From contig NZ_BMQQ01000001.1 in the NCBI RefSeq assembly GCF_014648195.1, forward strand, positions 749,164 through 813,163: 64,000 nt of DNA, read 5' to 3'. The translations under genes and the position numbers were made by a program. Below, piece by piece: positions 41,993 to 50,728 of the stretch (its first letter is position 1; each line of letters starts with the position of its first letter). This stretch comes from Streptomyces purpureus. Its GTDB lineage: Bacteria > Actinomycetota > Actinomycetes > Streptomycetales > Streptomycetaceae. The notes beneath the pieces are model-generated. The model was given only the letters and a program-made list of their open reading frames with translations, had not been told where the DNA came from and searched no databases.

Positions 41993-42763
41993 ATGATCAG
42001 GAAGAAGAGGGTTGCCCGCCGGAGGACCGGAGTCGCTCTGCTGGCGATGGCCTCCCTGGTCCTCGCGCTCGGCGGCTGCGGCGTCGATCCGGTCTCCCCC
42101 GTGGACGTCAGGGGCGAGGTCGGCGCGGACGCCAAGGCCCCCTCGGGGGCCGTCGACTGCCGCGAGGCCAAGTGCATCGCCCTGACCTTCGACGCCGGCC
42201 CGGGCAAGGACACGCCCCGCCTGCTCGACACCCTCAAGAAGGAGAAGGTCCCGGCCACCTTCTTCCTGCTGGGCAAGAAGCACGTCGACCGGTACCCCGA
42301 AGTCGTACGCCGAATAGCCGCCGAAGGGCACGAGGTCGCCAACCACACCTGGACGCACCAGATCCTCACCGACCTGGAGCCCGAAGAAGTGCGCACGGAG
42401 CTCTCCCGCACCCAGGACGCCATCGAGAAGCTGACCGGCCGCAAGCCGACCTTGATGCGACCCCCGCAGGGCAGGACCGACGGCACGGTCTCCGACGTCA
42501 GCCGTGAACTCGGCCTCGCGCAGGTGCTCTGGAGCGTCACCGCCAAGGACTACTCCACGACCGACTCCAAGCTCATACAGCAGCGCGTCCTCGACGGGGC
42601 GGAGAAGGACGGGATCATCCTGCTGCACGACATCTACGACGGCACCGTGCCCGCCGTGCCCGGCATCATCGCCGAGCTGAAGAAGCGGGGCTTCACCTTC
42701 GTGACCGTGCCCCAGCTGCTCGCACCGGGCAAGGCGGAACCCGGCGAGGTCTACCGGCCGTAG
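41993..42763 (+). CDS. Lipoprotein polysaccharide deacetylase (NodB homology)
   Basis: 256 aa. A basic N-terminus and lipobox L-G-G-C (Cys about 29) make it a predicted lipoprotein. NodB motifs: motif 1 T-F-D-A-G-P (catalytic Asp67; the usual second Asp is Ala68, a variant also seen in other actinobacterial members), motif 2 H-T-W-T-H (metal ligands His118 and His122), motif 3 RPPQGRTD, and a late LLHDIYD. It removes N-acetyl groups from peptidoglycan or chitin-like glycans. Loss of the second Asp may weaken metal binding. A 17-bp palindrome upstream suggests regulation. Confidence 0.87.
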   Translation: MIRKKRVARRRTGVALLAMASLVLALGGCGVDPVSPVDVRGEVGADAKAPSGAVDCREAKCIALTFDAGPGKDTPRLLDTLKKEKVPATFFLLGKKHVDRYPEVVRRIAAEGHEVANHTWTHQILTDLEPEEVRTELSRTQDAIEKLTGRKPTLMRPPQGRTDGTVSDVSRELGLAQVLWSVTAKDYSTTDSKLIQQRVLDGAEKDGIILLHDIYDGTVPAVPGIIAELKKRGFTFVTVPQLLAPGKAEPGEVYRP

Positions 42764-43192
42764 CCGCCGCACCGCACGCGACCTGCCGGTGAGGTGACTC
42801 ACACCGACTATCGGACGGCATCGGGAACCCGCCCTGATGGTTTATCGTTCATACATATGTGACCGTGGGGCACGGCATCCCGGACCCGCGCTGTCACCAC
42901 GAACGGCCCCGGTTGGAATCCCCCGTCCAACCGGGGCTTCGTCGTACCCGCCCGTTCCCTCCCTCGTTCGCGTCGACGGCTCCATGTTGACGCCTCGCAC
43001 CCGTCTTCGGCGGCTCCGGCGAATCGGTTCATCGATTGCCCCGCCCGGCGCCCTGGACCGGGCGGCCCTCCCTGGCCCCCGCGCGCCCCTTCTCCTTCGG
43101 GTGACACCTCGCATCCTCGTGCCCGTGGCGGGCATCGAAAGGGATGTACCCCCGACGATCAAGGACCGGGGTCCGCACCCCGAGGAACCACC
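42764..43192. other. 429-bp intergenic region
   Basis: No convincing coding sequence on either strand. It contains an AT-rich patch with TTATCGTTCATACATATGTG at about 42843-42862 that could be a promoter, the hairpin at 42907-42936, and a shorter CCGGGCGG/CCGCCCGG-like pairing near 43040. It may hold a small RNA or the long leader of the next lipoprotein gene. Confidence 0.5.
42907..42936 (+). terminator. 11-bp perfect stem-loop (terminator or sRNA 3' end)
   Basis: CCCCGGTTGGA (42907-42917) pairs perfectly with TCCAACCGGGG (42926-42936) around an 8-base loop, and is followed by CTTCGTCGT. It lies about 145 bp past the deacetylase stop and 60 bp past a promoter-like AT-rich patch, so it could terminate either the deacetylase mRNA or a short independent RNA. 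Confidence 0.6.
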
Positions 43193-43909
43193 ATGCTCCG
43201 CAGGCTCGCCCCGGCCGCCACCGCCGTCGCGCTCCTCCTCACCGGCTGCACCACCCCCGGCCCCGGCCCGGACGCCCCCGCCCGGAACTCCGCCCCCGTC
43301 ACGGACCCGGCCGAGGACGACCTCCTCAAGACCGCCCAGCTCACCCTCGTCACCCGCTGCCTCGCCCGGCAGGGGCTGGCCCTTCCCACGCGGACCCACA
43401 GCACCGAAGACCCCCGTCTCCAGAGCGCGCTGTTCGGCACAGGACCGAGCGAGCTGTCCCTCACACTCCCCACCGGGGCCACCGTCACCGCCCACACCGA
43501 CGGATGTCTCGCCGACGCCCTGCACACCCTCTACGGCGACCAGCGGCGCTGGTTCCACGCCCAGGTCACGGTCAACAACCTGCGCGCCCTCGCCGCGGAC
43601 CGGATGAAGACCGACCCCGCCCACCGCGCCGCCATGGCCCGCTGGACCGACTGCGCCGCCACCCGGCCCCGCGGCACCCTGCCCGACCGCGTCCCCCCGG
43701 CCGTCGCGGACCGCTGCGCGGTGCAGAGCGGGCTCATGGACGTACGCGCCCGGCTGGAGCCGGCCGAGCTGGCCCGCGTGCGCGCCGAACGCCGCGACCA
43801 GCTCACCACCTACCAGCAGCTGCGCACCCGCGCACTGCGGCGGGCGTCGGCGCTCATCGGCGCCCAACCCGCGATCACCATCCAACCGAAAGGCACAGAA
43901 GGCACATGA
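43193..43909 (+). CDS. Secreted lipoprotein, hypothetical
   Basis: 238 aa. Signal peptide MLRRLAPAATAVALLLTGC with lipobox L-T-G-C. A Pro-rich spacer (about 20-40) is followed by a helical domain with four Cys (TLVTRCLARQG, HTDGCLAD, WTDCAATRP, ADRCAVQSGL) that may form two disulfides. Family unknown, though the layout is common in Streptomyces lipoproteins. Its stop overlaps the start of the I36-type inhibitor gene, so the two are co-translated. Confidence 0.75.
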   Translation: MLRRLAPAATAVALLLTGCTTPGPGPDAPARNSAPVTDPAEDDLLKTAQLTLVTRCLARQGLALPTRTHSTEDPRLQSALFGTGPSELSLTLPTGATVTAHTDGCLADALHTLYGDQRRWFHAQVTVNNLRALAADRMKTDPAHRAAMARWTDCAATRPRGTLPDRVPPAVADRCAVQSGLMDVRARLEPAELARVRAERRDQLTTYQQLRTRALRRASALIGAQPAITIQPKGTEGT

Positions 43910-44283
43910 CCCTGAAGCACAGCCTCGCCGGAGCCGCCGCGGCACTGCTCCTCGCCACCGGCGGCCTCGCCCTCGCCCCACCGGCCGGCGCGGCCGACTG
44001 CCCCAGCGGCCATTTCTGCACCTGGGAGAACGCCAACTTCGACGGCCAGAGGGCCAACTGGAGCGGTGACGACGGCTGGTGGGAGAGCTGGATCGCCGAC
44101 GAGGACTCCTCCTGGGCCAACCACGGTGTCTCCGGTCCGGGCGTCAAGGACCATGTGAAGGTCTTCTCGCGCGCCCACCAGGGCGGACACATGACGATCT
44201 GCCTGGCCCCCGGCCAGGAGGTCGGCTACAACGGCGCGGCCAACGACAACGGCGACTCCCACACCTGGGCGATGAGCTGCTGA
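43906..44283 (+). CDS. Secreted peptidase-inhibitor family I36-like protein
   Basis: 125 aa with a Sec signal (cleavage after AGAA, about residue 30). The mature domain starts with CPSGHFCTWENANFDGQ, the recognisable I36/SMI-type beta-gamma-crystallin-like block, and has four Cys. The family includes the Streptomyces metalloproteinase inhibitor SMPI, but most members are uncharacterised secreted proteins. Start overlaps the upstream lipoprotein stop (ATGA). A hairpin follows 36 bp after the stop. Confidence 0.82.
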   Translation: MTLKHSLAGAAAALLLATGGLALAPPAGAADCPSGHFCTWENANFDGQRANWSGDDGWWESWIADEDSSWANHGVSGPGVKDHVKVFSRAHQGGHMTICLAPGQEVGYNGAANDNGDSHTWAMSC

Positions 44284-44318
44284 TCACGGCCACCCGGACC
44301 TGACGTCCGGGATCCCCT

Positions 44319-44346
44319 CGTCCGGGACCCCACCCGGTCCCGGACG
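44319..44346 (+). terminator. Hairpin terminator after the I36 gene
   Basis: CGTCCGGGACC (44319-44329) pairs perfectly with GGTCCCGGACG (44336-44346) around CCACCC; an 11-bp GC-rich stem without a T-run. Confidence 0.7.
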
Positions 44347-44448
44347 ACGGCCGAGCGACCCCCCGTAGAGGGAGGTCCGACGCCCGCTCCCGGGCTTGCG
44401 AGCCCACGTTGTCGATCATGTATGGTTACGGCTCCGGTTAAGCAGACC

Positions 44449-44514
44449 AAGGAGGTGAGACCCATCAACGCCAGTTCAGGCAGGGTGCTCTCGCCTCACG
44501 GATGTGCGGTCTGA
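44449..44514 (+). promoter_or_regulatory. Perfect Shine-Dalgarno without a usual start codon; possible leader peptide
   Basis: AAGGAGGTGA at 44449-44458 is fully complementary to the 16S rRNA 3' end, but no ATG, GTG or TTG stands at working distance. ATC at 44464 would open a 16-codon frame to TGA 44512, and GTG 44454 lies inside the SD itself. It sits just upstream of the HemK-like gene and may be a leader peptide, a ribosome stand-by site, or chance. Confidence 0.4.
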
Positions 44515-44564
44515 CCGACAAGGCCGACCACGGGAGCGCCCCCGGGCACCCCGAAAGGGCCGTC

Positions 44565-45377
44565 TTGTCCCTCACCGTTTCACCCCGTATGCACGCCACC
44601 GTCGTCACCAAGCTCCGCTCCGCCGGCTGTGTCTTCGCCGAGGACGAAGCCGAGCTGCTGATCTCCGCCGCCCGCACGGACGCCGACCTCGACACGATGG
44701 TCGACCGGCGCGTCGAAGGGCTCCCCCTGGAACACATCGTCGGCTGGGCCGAGTTCTGCGGTCTGCGGATCACCGTCGACGCCGGTGTCTTCGTCCCCCG
44801 CCGCCGGACCGAGTTCCTCGTCCAGCAGGCCGCCGCACTCGCCCGCCCGGGCGCCGTCGTCCTCGACCTGTGCTGCGGCAGCGGCGCCGTCGGCGCCGCC
44901 GTGGCGGCCGCCGTCGACGGCATCGAGCTGCACGCCGCCGACGTCGACCCCGCCGCCGTGCGCTGTGCACGGCGCAATGTCACCGACGTCGGGGGCCGCG
45001 CCTACGAGGGCGACCTGTACGACCCGCTCCCGGCCGGCCTGCGGGGCCGCGTGGACGTACTGGTCGCCAACGCCCCGTACGTACCGTCCGAGGCGATCGG
45101 ATTCCTGCCCCCCGAGGCCCGCGACCACGAGCCGCTCGTCGCCCTCGACGGCGGTGCCGACGGCCTGGCCGTCCAGCGCCGCGTCACCGAGGGAGCCACC
45201 GCATGGCTGGCGCCCGGCGGAAGGCTGCTCATCGAGACGAGCGAACGCCAGGCGCCGCACACCGCGGCTGCGATGAGCGCCCACGGGCTGGTCCCCAGGA
45301 TCGTCGGCTGCGACGACCTGGACGCCACCGTGGTCGTCGGCTCCCGCCCGGCCCTCGGCCGGCCGGAAGAGCGCTGA
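44565..45377 (+). CDS. HemK/PrmC-like protein-glutamine N5-methyltransferase homologue
   Basis: About 270 aa from TTG 44565 (GAAAGGG six bases upstream); ATG 44502 in the same frame has no RBS. N-terminal helical region AEDEAELLISAA with VEGLPLEHIVGWAEFCGLRI, then motif I VLDLCCGSGAVGAAV and the substrate motif N-A-P-Y-V. Canonical PrmC has N-P-P-Y, so this is a paralogue; such Streptomyces proteins are called putative N5-glutamine methyltransferases and may act on something other than release factors. Confidence 0.82.
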   Translation: MSLTVSPRMHATVVTKLRSAGCVFAEDEAELLISAARTDADLDTMVDRRVEGLPLEHIVGWAEFCGLRITVDAGVFVPRRRTEFLVQQAAALARPGAVVLDLCCGSGAVGAAVAAAVDGIELHAADVDPAAVRCARRNVTDVGGRAYEGDLYDPLPAGLRGRVDVLVANAPYVPSEAIGFLPPEARDHEPLVALDGGADGLAVQRRVTEGATAWLAPGGRLLIETSERQAPHTAAAMSAHGLVPRIVGCDDLDATVVVGSRPALGRPEER

Positions 45378-45419
45378 CGCAGCTGAGCGTCGCAGCTGGC
45401 CCCGCCCGGCCGGGGCCGG

Positions 45420-46709
45420 CTACACCCGGGCGTGCGTGGTGATGTCCGACTCGAACTGGGTGATCATCGCCGGGGTCACGGTCGGACGGCACTGCGCGAT
45501 CGCCGCCAGATAGTCCTGCGTACTGGCCCCCGGCGAGCGCGCCTCGCCCAAGGGGCCCCCGACCGCGACCAGATCCCGCTCGAAGGAACTCTGCGCCGCG
45601 ATCCGCGCCGCGTGCTCGATGTCGGCCGGGGTGAACAGCTCGCTCGCCGCCACCAGCTGCGCCACGTCCACCTCCGGCCGCCCGTCCGTGTAGCGCGACC
45701 AGATCGCCGCCCGCGCCCCCTGGTCCGGTGTCCCGATCGGGATCAGGTAGTCGAAGCGACCGGGCCGCAGGAACGCCGGGTCCAGCGACCGGATCGAGTT
45801 CGTCGCGCAGATCAGCAGCCGCTCGTCACGCTCACGGAAGCCCGGGATGAGCTTCAGCAGTTCATTGGTCACCCCGTGCATGCCGCCCGGCTGCGCCGGC
45901 TCCGTACGCACCGGGGCTATCTCCTCCACCTCGTCGATGAAGACGAGCACCCGCTCCAGCTCCGCGATCCGCGCGAACGCGCTGCGCAGGGCCGCCGCCA
46001 GATTCCCCTCGTCCGCCAGCCGGGACGGCAGGAGTTCCACGAACGGCCAGCCGAGCCGCGAGGCGATGGCCCGGGCGAAGGTCGTCTTGCCGGTCCCCGG
46101 CGGGCCGAACAGCCCGATCGCCCGCGGCGGCCGTACGCCGTGCCGGGCGGCCCGCTCCGGCTCGGCCAGCGGCAGCACCACACGCCGTTCGATCAGATCC
46201 TTCTCCGCCTCCATGCCGGCGACCTTGGTCCACAGGTCGTTGGGCAGGACGCGCCCGCCGAGGTCCTCCAGGAGATTGGCCGCAGGACCGTGCAGCGGCT
46301 CGACCTTCTCGAAGTAGGCGACGGCCGGCTGGCGGGTGTACCCGGCGTTCAGCAGCCCCTCGCCGAGCAGCTCCTCCTCCGGCAGCACATACGCGATCCG
46401 GCCGACCCGTGCCGCGACGAGCCTCCGCTCCAGCTCCACGAGCAGCGCACTCGCCAGCCCCCGGCCGCGCCAGGCGGACGAGATCGCGATCCGCATCACC
46501 CACGCGCGCTCCCCGGCGACGCAGGCGAGCGCCGCACCGATGGGCACGCCCTGGTGGACGGCGACGACGGCGGGCTGCCGGGAGGTGAGCGCACCGATGC
46601 ACTCGGCGAGCGAGAACACCGACTCCTGACCGAGCTCGGCCGTGGTGTCGATGAGGTGGACAACGGCAGCGAGATCGCTCTCGCGGTAGTCGTGGATCAG
46701 CCAGTTCAC
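45420..46709 (-). CDS. GNAT acetyltransferase / AAA+ ATPase fusion
   Basis: 429 aa from GTG 46709 (GAGGGG upstream). The N-terminal third is a GNAT domain: WLIHDYRESDLAAVV, AWVMRIAISSAWRGRGLASALL (acetyl-CoA loop) and a GYTRQPAVAYFEK end. The rest is an AAA+ module with Walker A GPPGTGKTTFA at about 200-210, Walker B VLVFIDEVEEIAP at about 250-262, CATNSIRSLDPAFLRPGRFD (sensor and arginine finger) and a C-terminal helical lid. The ATPase resembles FtsH/Cdc48-type AAA cores. The fusion suggests an ATP-driven remodeller that recognises or acetylates its client; the target is unknown. Confidence 0.85.
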   Translation of the reverse strand: MNWLIHDYRESDLAAVVHLIDTTAELGQESVFSLAECIGALTSRQPAVVAVHQGVPIGAALACVAGERAWVMRIAISSAWRGRGLASALLVELERRLVAARVGRIAYVLPEEELLGEGLLNAGYTRQPAVAYFEKVEPLHGPAANLLEDLGGRVLPNDLWTKVAGMEAEKDLIERRVVLPLAEPERAARHGVRPPRAIGLFGPPGTGKTTFARAIASRLGWPFVELLPSRLADEGNLAAALRSAFARIAELERVLVFIDEVEEIAPVRTEPAQPGGMHGVTNELLKLIPGFRERDERLLICATNSIRSLDPAFLRPGRFDYLIPIGTPDQGARAAIWSRYTDGRPEVDVAQLVAASELFTPADIEHAARIAAQSSFERDLVAVGGPLGEARSPGASTQDYLAAIAQCRPTVTPAMITQFESDITTHARV

Positions 46710-46843
46710 CGGTACCGCCCCTCGTTCGTACTGTTCCGGCGAGGCTAGGGGCGCCGGTACGGAGCGGGCCTGTGCCGTCCTGCACAATCCGGGGACCCGA
46801 AACGCTACGTTCCGTCACTCGCGCGAACGGCGGCGCATCCCCG

Positions 46844-47476
46844 TCAGGCGTCCAGGGCCATCCGCACACCGAGAAGCAGCAGCACACCACCGGAGACCTG
46901 CTCCAGGCGCCGGCGCACGCCGGCCCGGGACAGGATCGCCTTCATCCGGCCGACGAACCACACATACAGCCCGTAATAGCCGATTTCGAAGACTGCCCAG
47001 ATCGCCGCCAGCGCGACCATGGTGGGCAGCTCGGGCGCTCCGGCCGGGACGAACTGGGGCAGGAAGGACAGTGCGAACACCGCCGCCTTCGGATTGGCCA
47101 GATTGAGCAGCAGGCCCGCGCGGTACGACGACCAGCCGGAGTGGCCCACGGCAGGGGCGTCGGGCTCCGCGACCCCCGATGCGTCGCCCTTGACCCGGCG
47201 CGCCGCGAGCAGCGTCTGCACACCGAAGACGATCAGCACGACCGCTCCGACGATCCGTATCGCGTCGTAGGCGAGCTGGGAGGCCGTGAGTAGCGCGGTG
47301 AGCCCGAAGGCGGCCACCACACCCCAGATGAACACCCCCGTCTCGTTGCCCAGCACCGTCAGGAAACCGGCCCGCCTGCTGTGCAGCGACTGCCGGACGA
47401 TCAGCACCGTGCTGGGTCCGGGGGAGGCCGCGATCAGGGTGCACGCGCCGAGAAAGGCGAGGAGGGTACTCAGCAT
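46844..47476 (-). CDS. LysE/RhtB-family amino-acid exporter
   Basis: 210 aa with six predicted helices. LysE-family features: ASPGPSTVLIVRQSL near the N-terminus, GNETGVFIWG and the helix-4 region LLNLANPKAAVFALSFLPQFV. It exports amino acids or related small molecules by proton exchange. ATG 47476 was chosen because GAGG lies eight bases upstream; ATG 47485 abuts the RBS. Confidence 0.88.
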   Translation of the reverse strand: MLSTLLAFLGACTLIAASPGPSTVLIVRQSLHSRRAGFLTVLGNETGVFIWGVVAAFGLTALLTASQLAYDAIRIVGAVVLIVFGVQTLLAARRVKGDASGVAEPDAPAVGHSGWSSYRAGLLLNLANPKAAVFALSFLPQFVPAGAPELPTMVALAAIWAVFEIGYYGLYVWFVGRMKAILSRAGVRRRLEQVSGGVLLLLGVRMALDA

Positions 47477-47571
47477 GCGGCTCATCCTCAGCCGTCGCCG
47501 CGAGACCTGTCCACACCTTTCCCGGCTGCGTCCCCGAGCTCTCCCCGGTCCCGTACAAGGGAAAGCCGAGG

Positions 47572-49224
47572 TCAGAGCTGGTGGACGACCTCGCCGCCCA
47601 CCACCGCCAGTTCGGTGACCGTGCCCGGGATGTCCTCGGGGGCGCAGCGCAGGATGTCCCGTGAGAGCACCACGAAATCGGCGAGCTTGCCCACGGTCAG
47701 CGAACCCCGCTCGTCCTCCAGGAAGTTGGCGTACGCGGAGCCCATCGTGTACGCGTGCACGGCGGTCTCCACATCGACCGTCTCGGCCGGCTGCCACGGC
47801 TCGCCACCGCCGAGCGGACGCCGGGTCACGGCGGTGTAGATGCCAACCATGGGGTCCATCTCGGCCACGTTCCAGTCGCTGGAGAACGCCAGCACCGCGC
47901 CCGCCGTGTGCAGGCTGCGCATCGGCCACGCCTTGTGCCAGCGCTCCTCGCCGACGTTCTCGGCCCAGTCCTTGCCGGGCCCGGCGATCTCCGGGGCGCA
48001 GTGCCTCGGCTGCATGCAGGCGACCACGCCCAGCTCCGCGAAGCGCGGTGCGTCGGACGGGTCGAGACACTCCACGTGCACGACCTGATGGCGGGCGTCC
48101 CGTGGACCGTTGACCTGGCGTGCGTGCGCGGCAGCGTCGAGGACGGTACGGATGCCACGGTCGCCGGTGGCGTGCACGAAGCACTGGAAGCCGCGCGCGT
48201 CGAGCTTGGCGAGCAGCCCGGCGAACTCCTCCGGCGGGTAGAACGTCTCGCCCCGGTGGCGGCGGCAGCCCGAGTACGGCTCCAGCAGCGCGGCCGTGCG
48301 CGGTTCGACGACATCGTCGATGTAGAGCTTGAGCGGCCCCACCCGGAGACGGTCGTCGGCCAGGCGCCCGGCGGCGTCGGCGAACTCGTCGAGCTCCGCG
48401 TCGCTCGTGCCGCGCGGATGGAACAGCGCCGCCACGATCCGGGACCGCAGCCGCCCCTCGGCGCGGGCGCGCTCGAAGAGGGCCAGATCATCGAGGGAGT
48501 TCTGCGGCTCGACGACGGTCGTGATGCCGTAGCGGATCGCATCGTCCAGGCTCTTGGCCAGCCGCCCGTACTGCCGGTCCGGCGAGGCCCACGGCACGCC
48601 GAGTTCGCGCAGCGCCCGGTGCCCGTCGCGGGAGAGGCCCCTGACCGCGAAGTCCTTGATGAATCCGGTGGGTTCGCCGGTCTCCGGATCGGTCACGGCC
48701 TCGCCGAACGGCAGCCGCGTACGGTCGCGTGTCACACCGAGCCGTCGCAGGGCCGCGGTGTTCAGCCAGGCCGTGTGGACGTCGTAGCTGAGGACGAAGG
48801 CCGGCAGGTCGCCGGTGGCCGGGTCCAGGTCGGCCGCGCACGGCATCCTGCCGCCCGGGATGGCCGAGTAGTCGAAGGCCTCCGCCTCGATCCACCGGGC
48901 GTCGGGATGCGCGGACAGCCAGGAGCGGATGCGCCGGTGGATGCCGTCGAGCGTGCGTACGCCCGCGAGCTGGACGCAGGCGTCGTCGGAGCCGAGCCGT
49001 ACGTGGTTGTGCGCGTCGATGAAGCCGGGCAGCACCAGCCGCCCGTCCGCCTCGATCACCTCCGTCTCCGGTCCGATCCAGCCGGCGGCGTCCGCGTCCG
49101 TGCCCAGCCAGGCGATCCGCCCGCCGCGCACGGCGAGTGCCTGCGCCTGGGGGAGGGCGGGATCGACGGTGTGGACGCGGGCACCGGTCACCACGAGGTC
49201 GGCGGCGGGGAGGGTGCGGGTCAT
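47572..49224 (-). CDS. Amidohydrolase (YtcJ/NfdA-like metal-dependent hydrolase)
   Basis: 550 aa, the usual YtcJ-type length. The N-terminal beta part has ADLVVTGARVHTVD and GRLVLPGFIDAHNHV (His-x-His metal site near residues 72-74). Later ligands are CFVHATGDRGIRTVLDA, HVECLDPSD and SSDWNVAEMDP (Asp). The family hydrolyses N-substituted formamides, imides or lactams. The next gene downstream of its promoter side (103 bp, same strand) is an NCS1 permease with a divergent TetR regulator, so the unit probably imports and degrades a nitrogen heterocycle. The permease is transcribed first. Confidence 0.88.
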   Translation of the reverse strand: MTRTLPAADLVVTGARVHTVDPALPQAQALAVRGGRIAWLGTDADAAGWIGPETEVIEADGRLVLPGFIDAHNHVRLGSDDACVQLAGVRTLDGIHRRIRSWLSAHPDARWIEAEAFDYSAIPGGRMPCAADLDPATGDLPAFVLSYDVHTAWLNTAALRRLGVTRDRTRLPFGEAVTDPETGEPTGFIKDFAVRGLSRDGHRALRELGVPWASPDRQYGRLAKSLDDAIRYGITTVVEPQNSLDDLALFERARAEGRLRSRIVAALFHPRGTSDAELDEFADAAGRLADDRLRVGPLKLYIDDVVEPRTAALLEPYSGCRRHRGETFYPPEEFAGLLAKLDARGFQCFVHATGDRGIRTVLDAAAHARQVNGPRDARHQVVHVECLDPSDAPRFAELGVVACMQPRHCAPEIAGPGKDWAENVGEERWHKAWPMRSLHTAGAVLAFSSDWNVAEMDPMVGIYTAVTRRPLGGGEPWQPAETVDVETAVHAYTMGSAYANFLEDERGSLTVGKLADFVVLSRDILRCAPEDIPGTVTELAVVGGEVVHQL

Positions 49225-49327
49225 GAGATGTGCTCCAAGGGTGGTGCGGTCGGTGCGGATTCTGTTGCGGTGCGCGCGGTACGTGAGGTGTCACGCGGCA
49301 CGGTCGTACGCGGTGGAACGTGCGGTG

Positions 49328-50713
49328 TCACATGGCGGCGCGGCGCCGGGCCAGGGCCCAGTAGGTGAGCGCGGAGACGACCGAGCCGAGGAGGGTGAGG
49401 TCGGCGCCGCCCAGCGGGGCGACCAGAGGTCCGGTCCACAGCTCCGAGTCGCAGGTGAGCACCGCGAAGAGCAGCCCGGTCAGCAGGGCGCCCATACCCG
49501 CCGGGTGGTACCCGTGCCGGTACCAGTACGCGCCCGCGCGCCCGGCGTGCAGCGCGTCGGAGTCGTACCGGCAGCGCCTGAGCACCATGTCGGCGAGGAA
49601 GACGCCGGCCCAGGGGGCGAACACCACGATCAACAGGGAGAGGAAGGAGAGCAGTGAGGAGGTGAAGTCGGTCAGGAACAGCGCGGCGAGCGAGCCGAGC
49701 GCGGTGACCGCGGCGCTGATGAGGATCGCCCTCGCCCGGCTCCAGGGGATGCCGAGGACCTGGAGGTTCAGGCTGGACGAGTAGAGGGTGATGATCGAGT
49801 TGGTGACGGAGCCGCCGAGGACCAGGGCGAGGAAGAGCGGCTGGAACCAGCCGGGCAGGAGCTTCTCGGTACCCGCGACGGCATCGGTCATGTCCGTCTG
49901 CGTGGCGGCCGCGACCCCCGCGACACCCAGCGCCAGGGAGGAGAGGAATCCGCCGAGCGCGCCGCTCCAGGTGATCGCCCGCAGTGAGGTGGTCCGGGGC
50001 AGGTAGCGGGTGTAGTCGGCCGGCATCGGGACGTACGAGAACGGTCCGGCCAGCATGACGACGAACGCGAGGCTCCACCCGGCGGCGCCGGGCGCCGCGG
50101 CCGGGGCGCCGGTGTCGGTCCCGGGCAGGAGGAACAGCAGCAGGGCGGCGAAGCCGATGGCGAGCACGTACGCCATCCAGCGTTCGGCGAACTGCACGGT
50201 CGCGTGGCCCCACAGGGCGACGACGAAGGTCAGCGTCAGGGTGATCAGCAGGGCGAGACCCCGTGCGGTGTTGCCGCCCTGCCAGCCCAGGTCGGCGAAG
50301 AAGGCTTCGAGGGCGAAGGTGCCGACCACGGTGTTGACGATGGTGTAGCCGATGCTGACGACCCAGTTGAGCACCCCGGCGGGGAGGTTTCCGAGGACGC
50401 CGAAGGCGGCGCGGGAGAGGACAAGGGTGGCGGTTCCGGTGCGGATGCCGCCGAGCCCGGCCGCGCTGATCGCGAAGAACGCCAGACCGCCGATCACGAC
50501 GACCGCCGTGGCCTGCCAGAACGACAGCCCGAAGGTCACGGCGAGGGCGCCGTTGATGACGTAGGTGAAGGTGAGGTTGGAGCCGAACCAGAGCCAGAAG
50601 AGGTCCTTGGCGCTGCCGTGGCGTTCGTTGTCGGGAATCGGGTCGATGCCATGCGTCTCGACGTGGAACACCTCGTCGACGGCGGGCCTCTCGTCATGGC
50701 TCATACGTGTCAT
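49328..50713 (-). CDS. NCS1-family nucleobase:cation symporter
   Basis: 461 aa with about twelve helices. CodB/PucI-type signatures: HGIDPIPDNERHGSAKDLFWLWFGSN near the N-terminus (shortened: DPIPDNERHG), LGGIRTGTATLVLSRAAFG, and the central SYVPMPADYTRYLP. It imports cytosine, allantoin, hydantoin or similar rings with Na+ or H+. ATG 50713 has AGAGG six bases upstream. Two palindromes overlapping the promoter region are likely operators of the divergent TetR protein. Confidence 0.9.
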   Translation of the reverse strand: MTRMSHDERPAVDEVFHVETHGIDPIPDNERHGSAKDLFWLWFGSNLTFTYVINGALAVTFGLSFWQATAVVVIGGLAFFAISAAGLGGIRTGTATLVLSRAAFGVLGNLPAGVLNWVVSIGYTIVNTVVGTFALEAFFADLGWQGGNTARGLALLITLTLTFVVALWGHATVQFAERWMAYVLAIGFAALLLFLLPGTDTGAPAAAPGAAGWSLAFVVMLAGPFSYVPMPADYTRYLPRTTSLRAITWSGALGGFLSSLALGVAGVAAATQTDMTDAVAGTEKLLPGWFQPLFLALVLGGSVTNSIITLYSSSLNLQVLGIPWSRARAILISAAVTALGSLAALFLTDFTSSLLSFLSLLIVVFAPWAGVFLADMVLRRCRYDSDALHAGRAGAYWYRHGYHPAGMGALLTGLLFAVLTCDSELWTGPLVAPLGGADLTLLGSVVSALTYWALARRRAAM

Positions 50714-50728
50714 CCCGTACCTCTGGAT

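Noticed and set aside
42837..43192. Coding start for a protein in the 429-bp gap
   Set aside because: Codon bias is weak, the frame crosses a perfect terminator-like hairpin, and no motif is seen.
43160..43890. Possible gene in the second plus-strand frame over the lipoprotein (Arg/Pro-rich)
   Set aside because: Low-complexity Arg/His/Pro composition and no start signal; the lipoprotein frame has a lipobox and RBS-side coupling.
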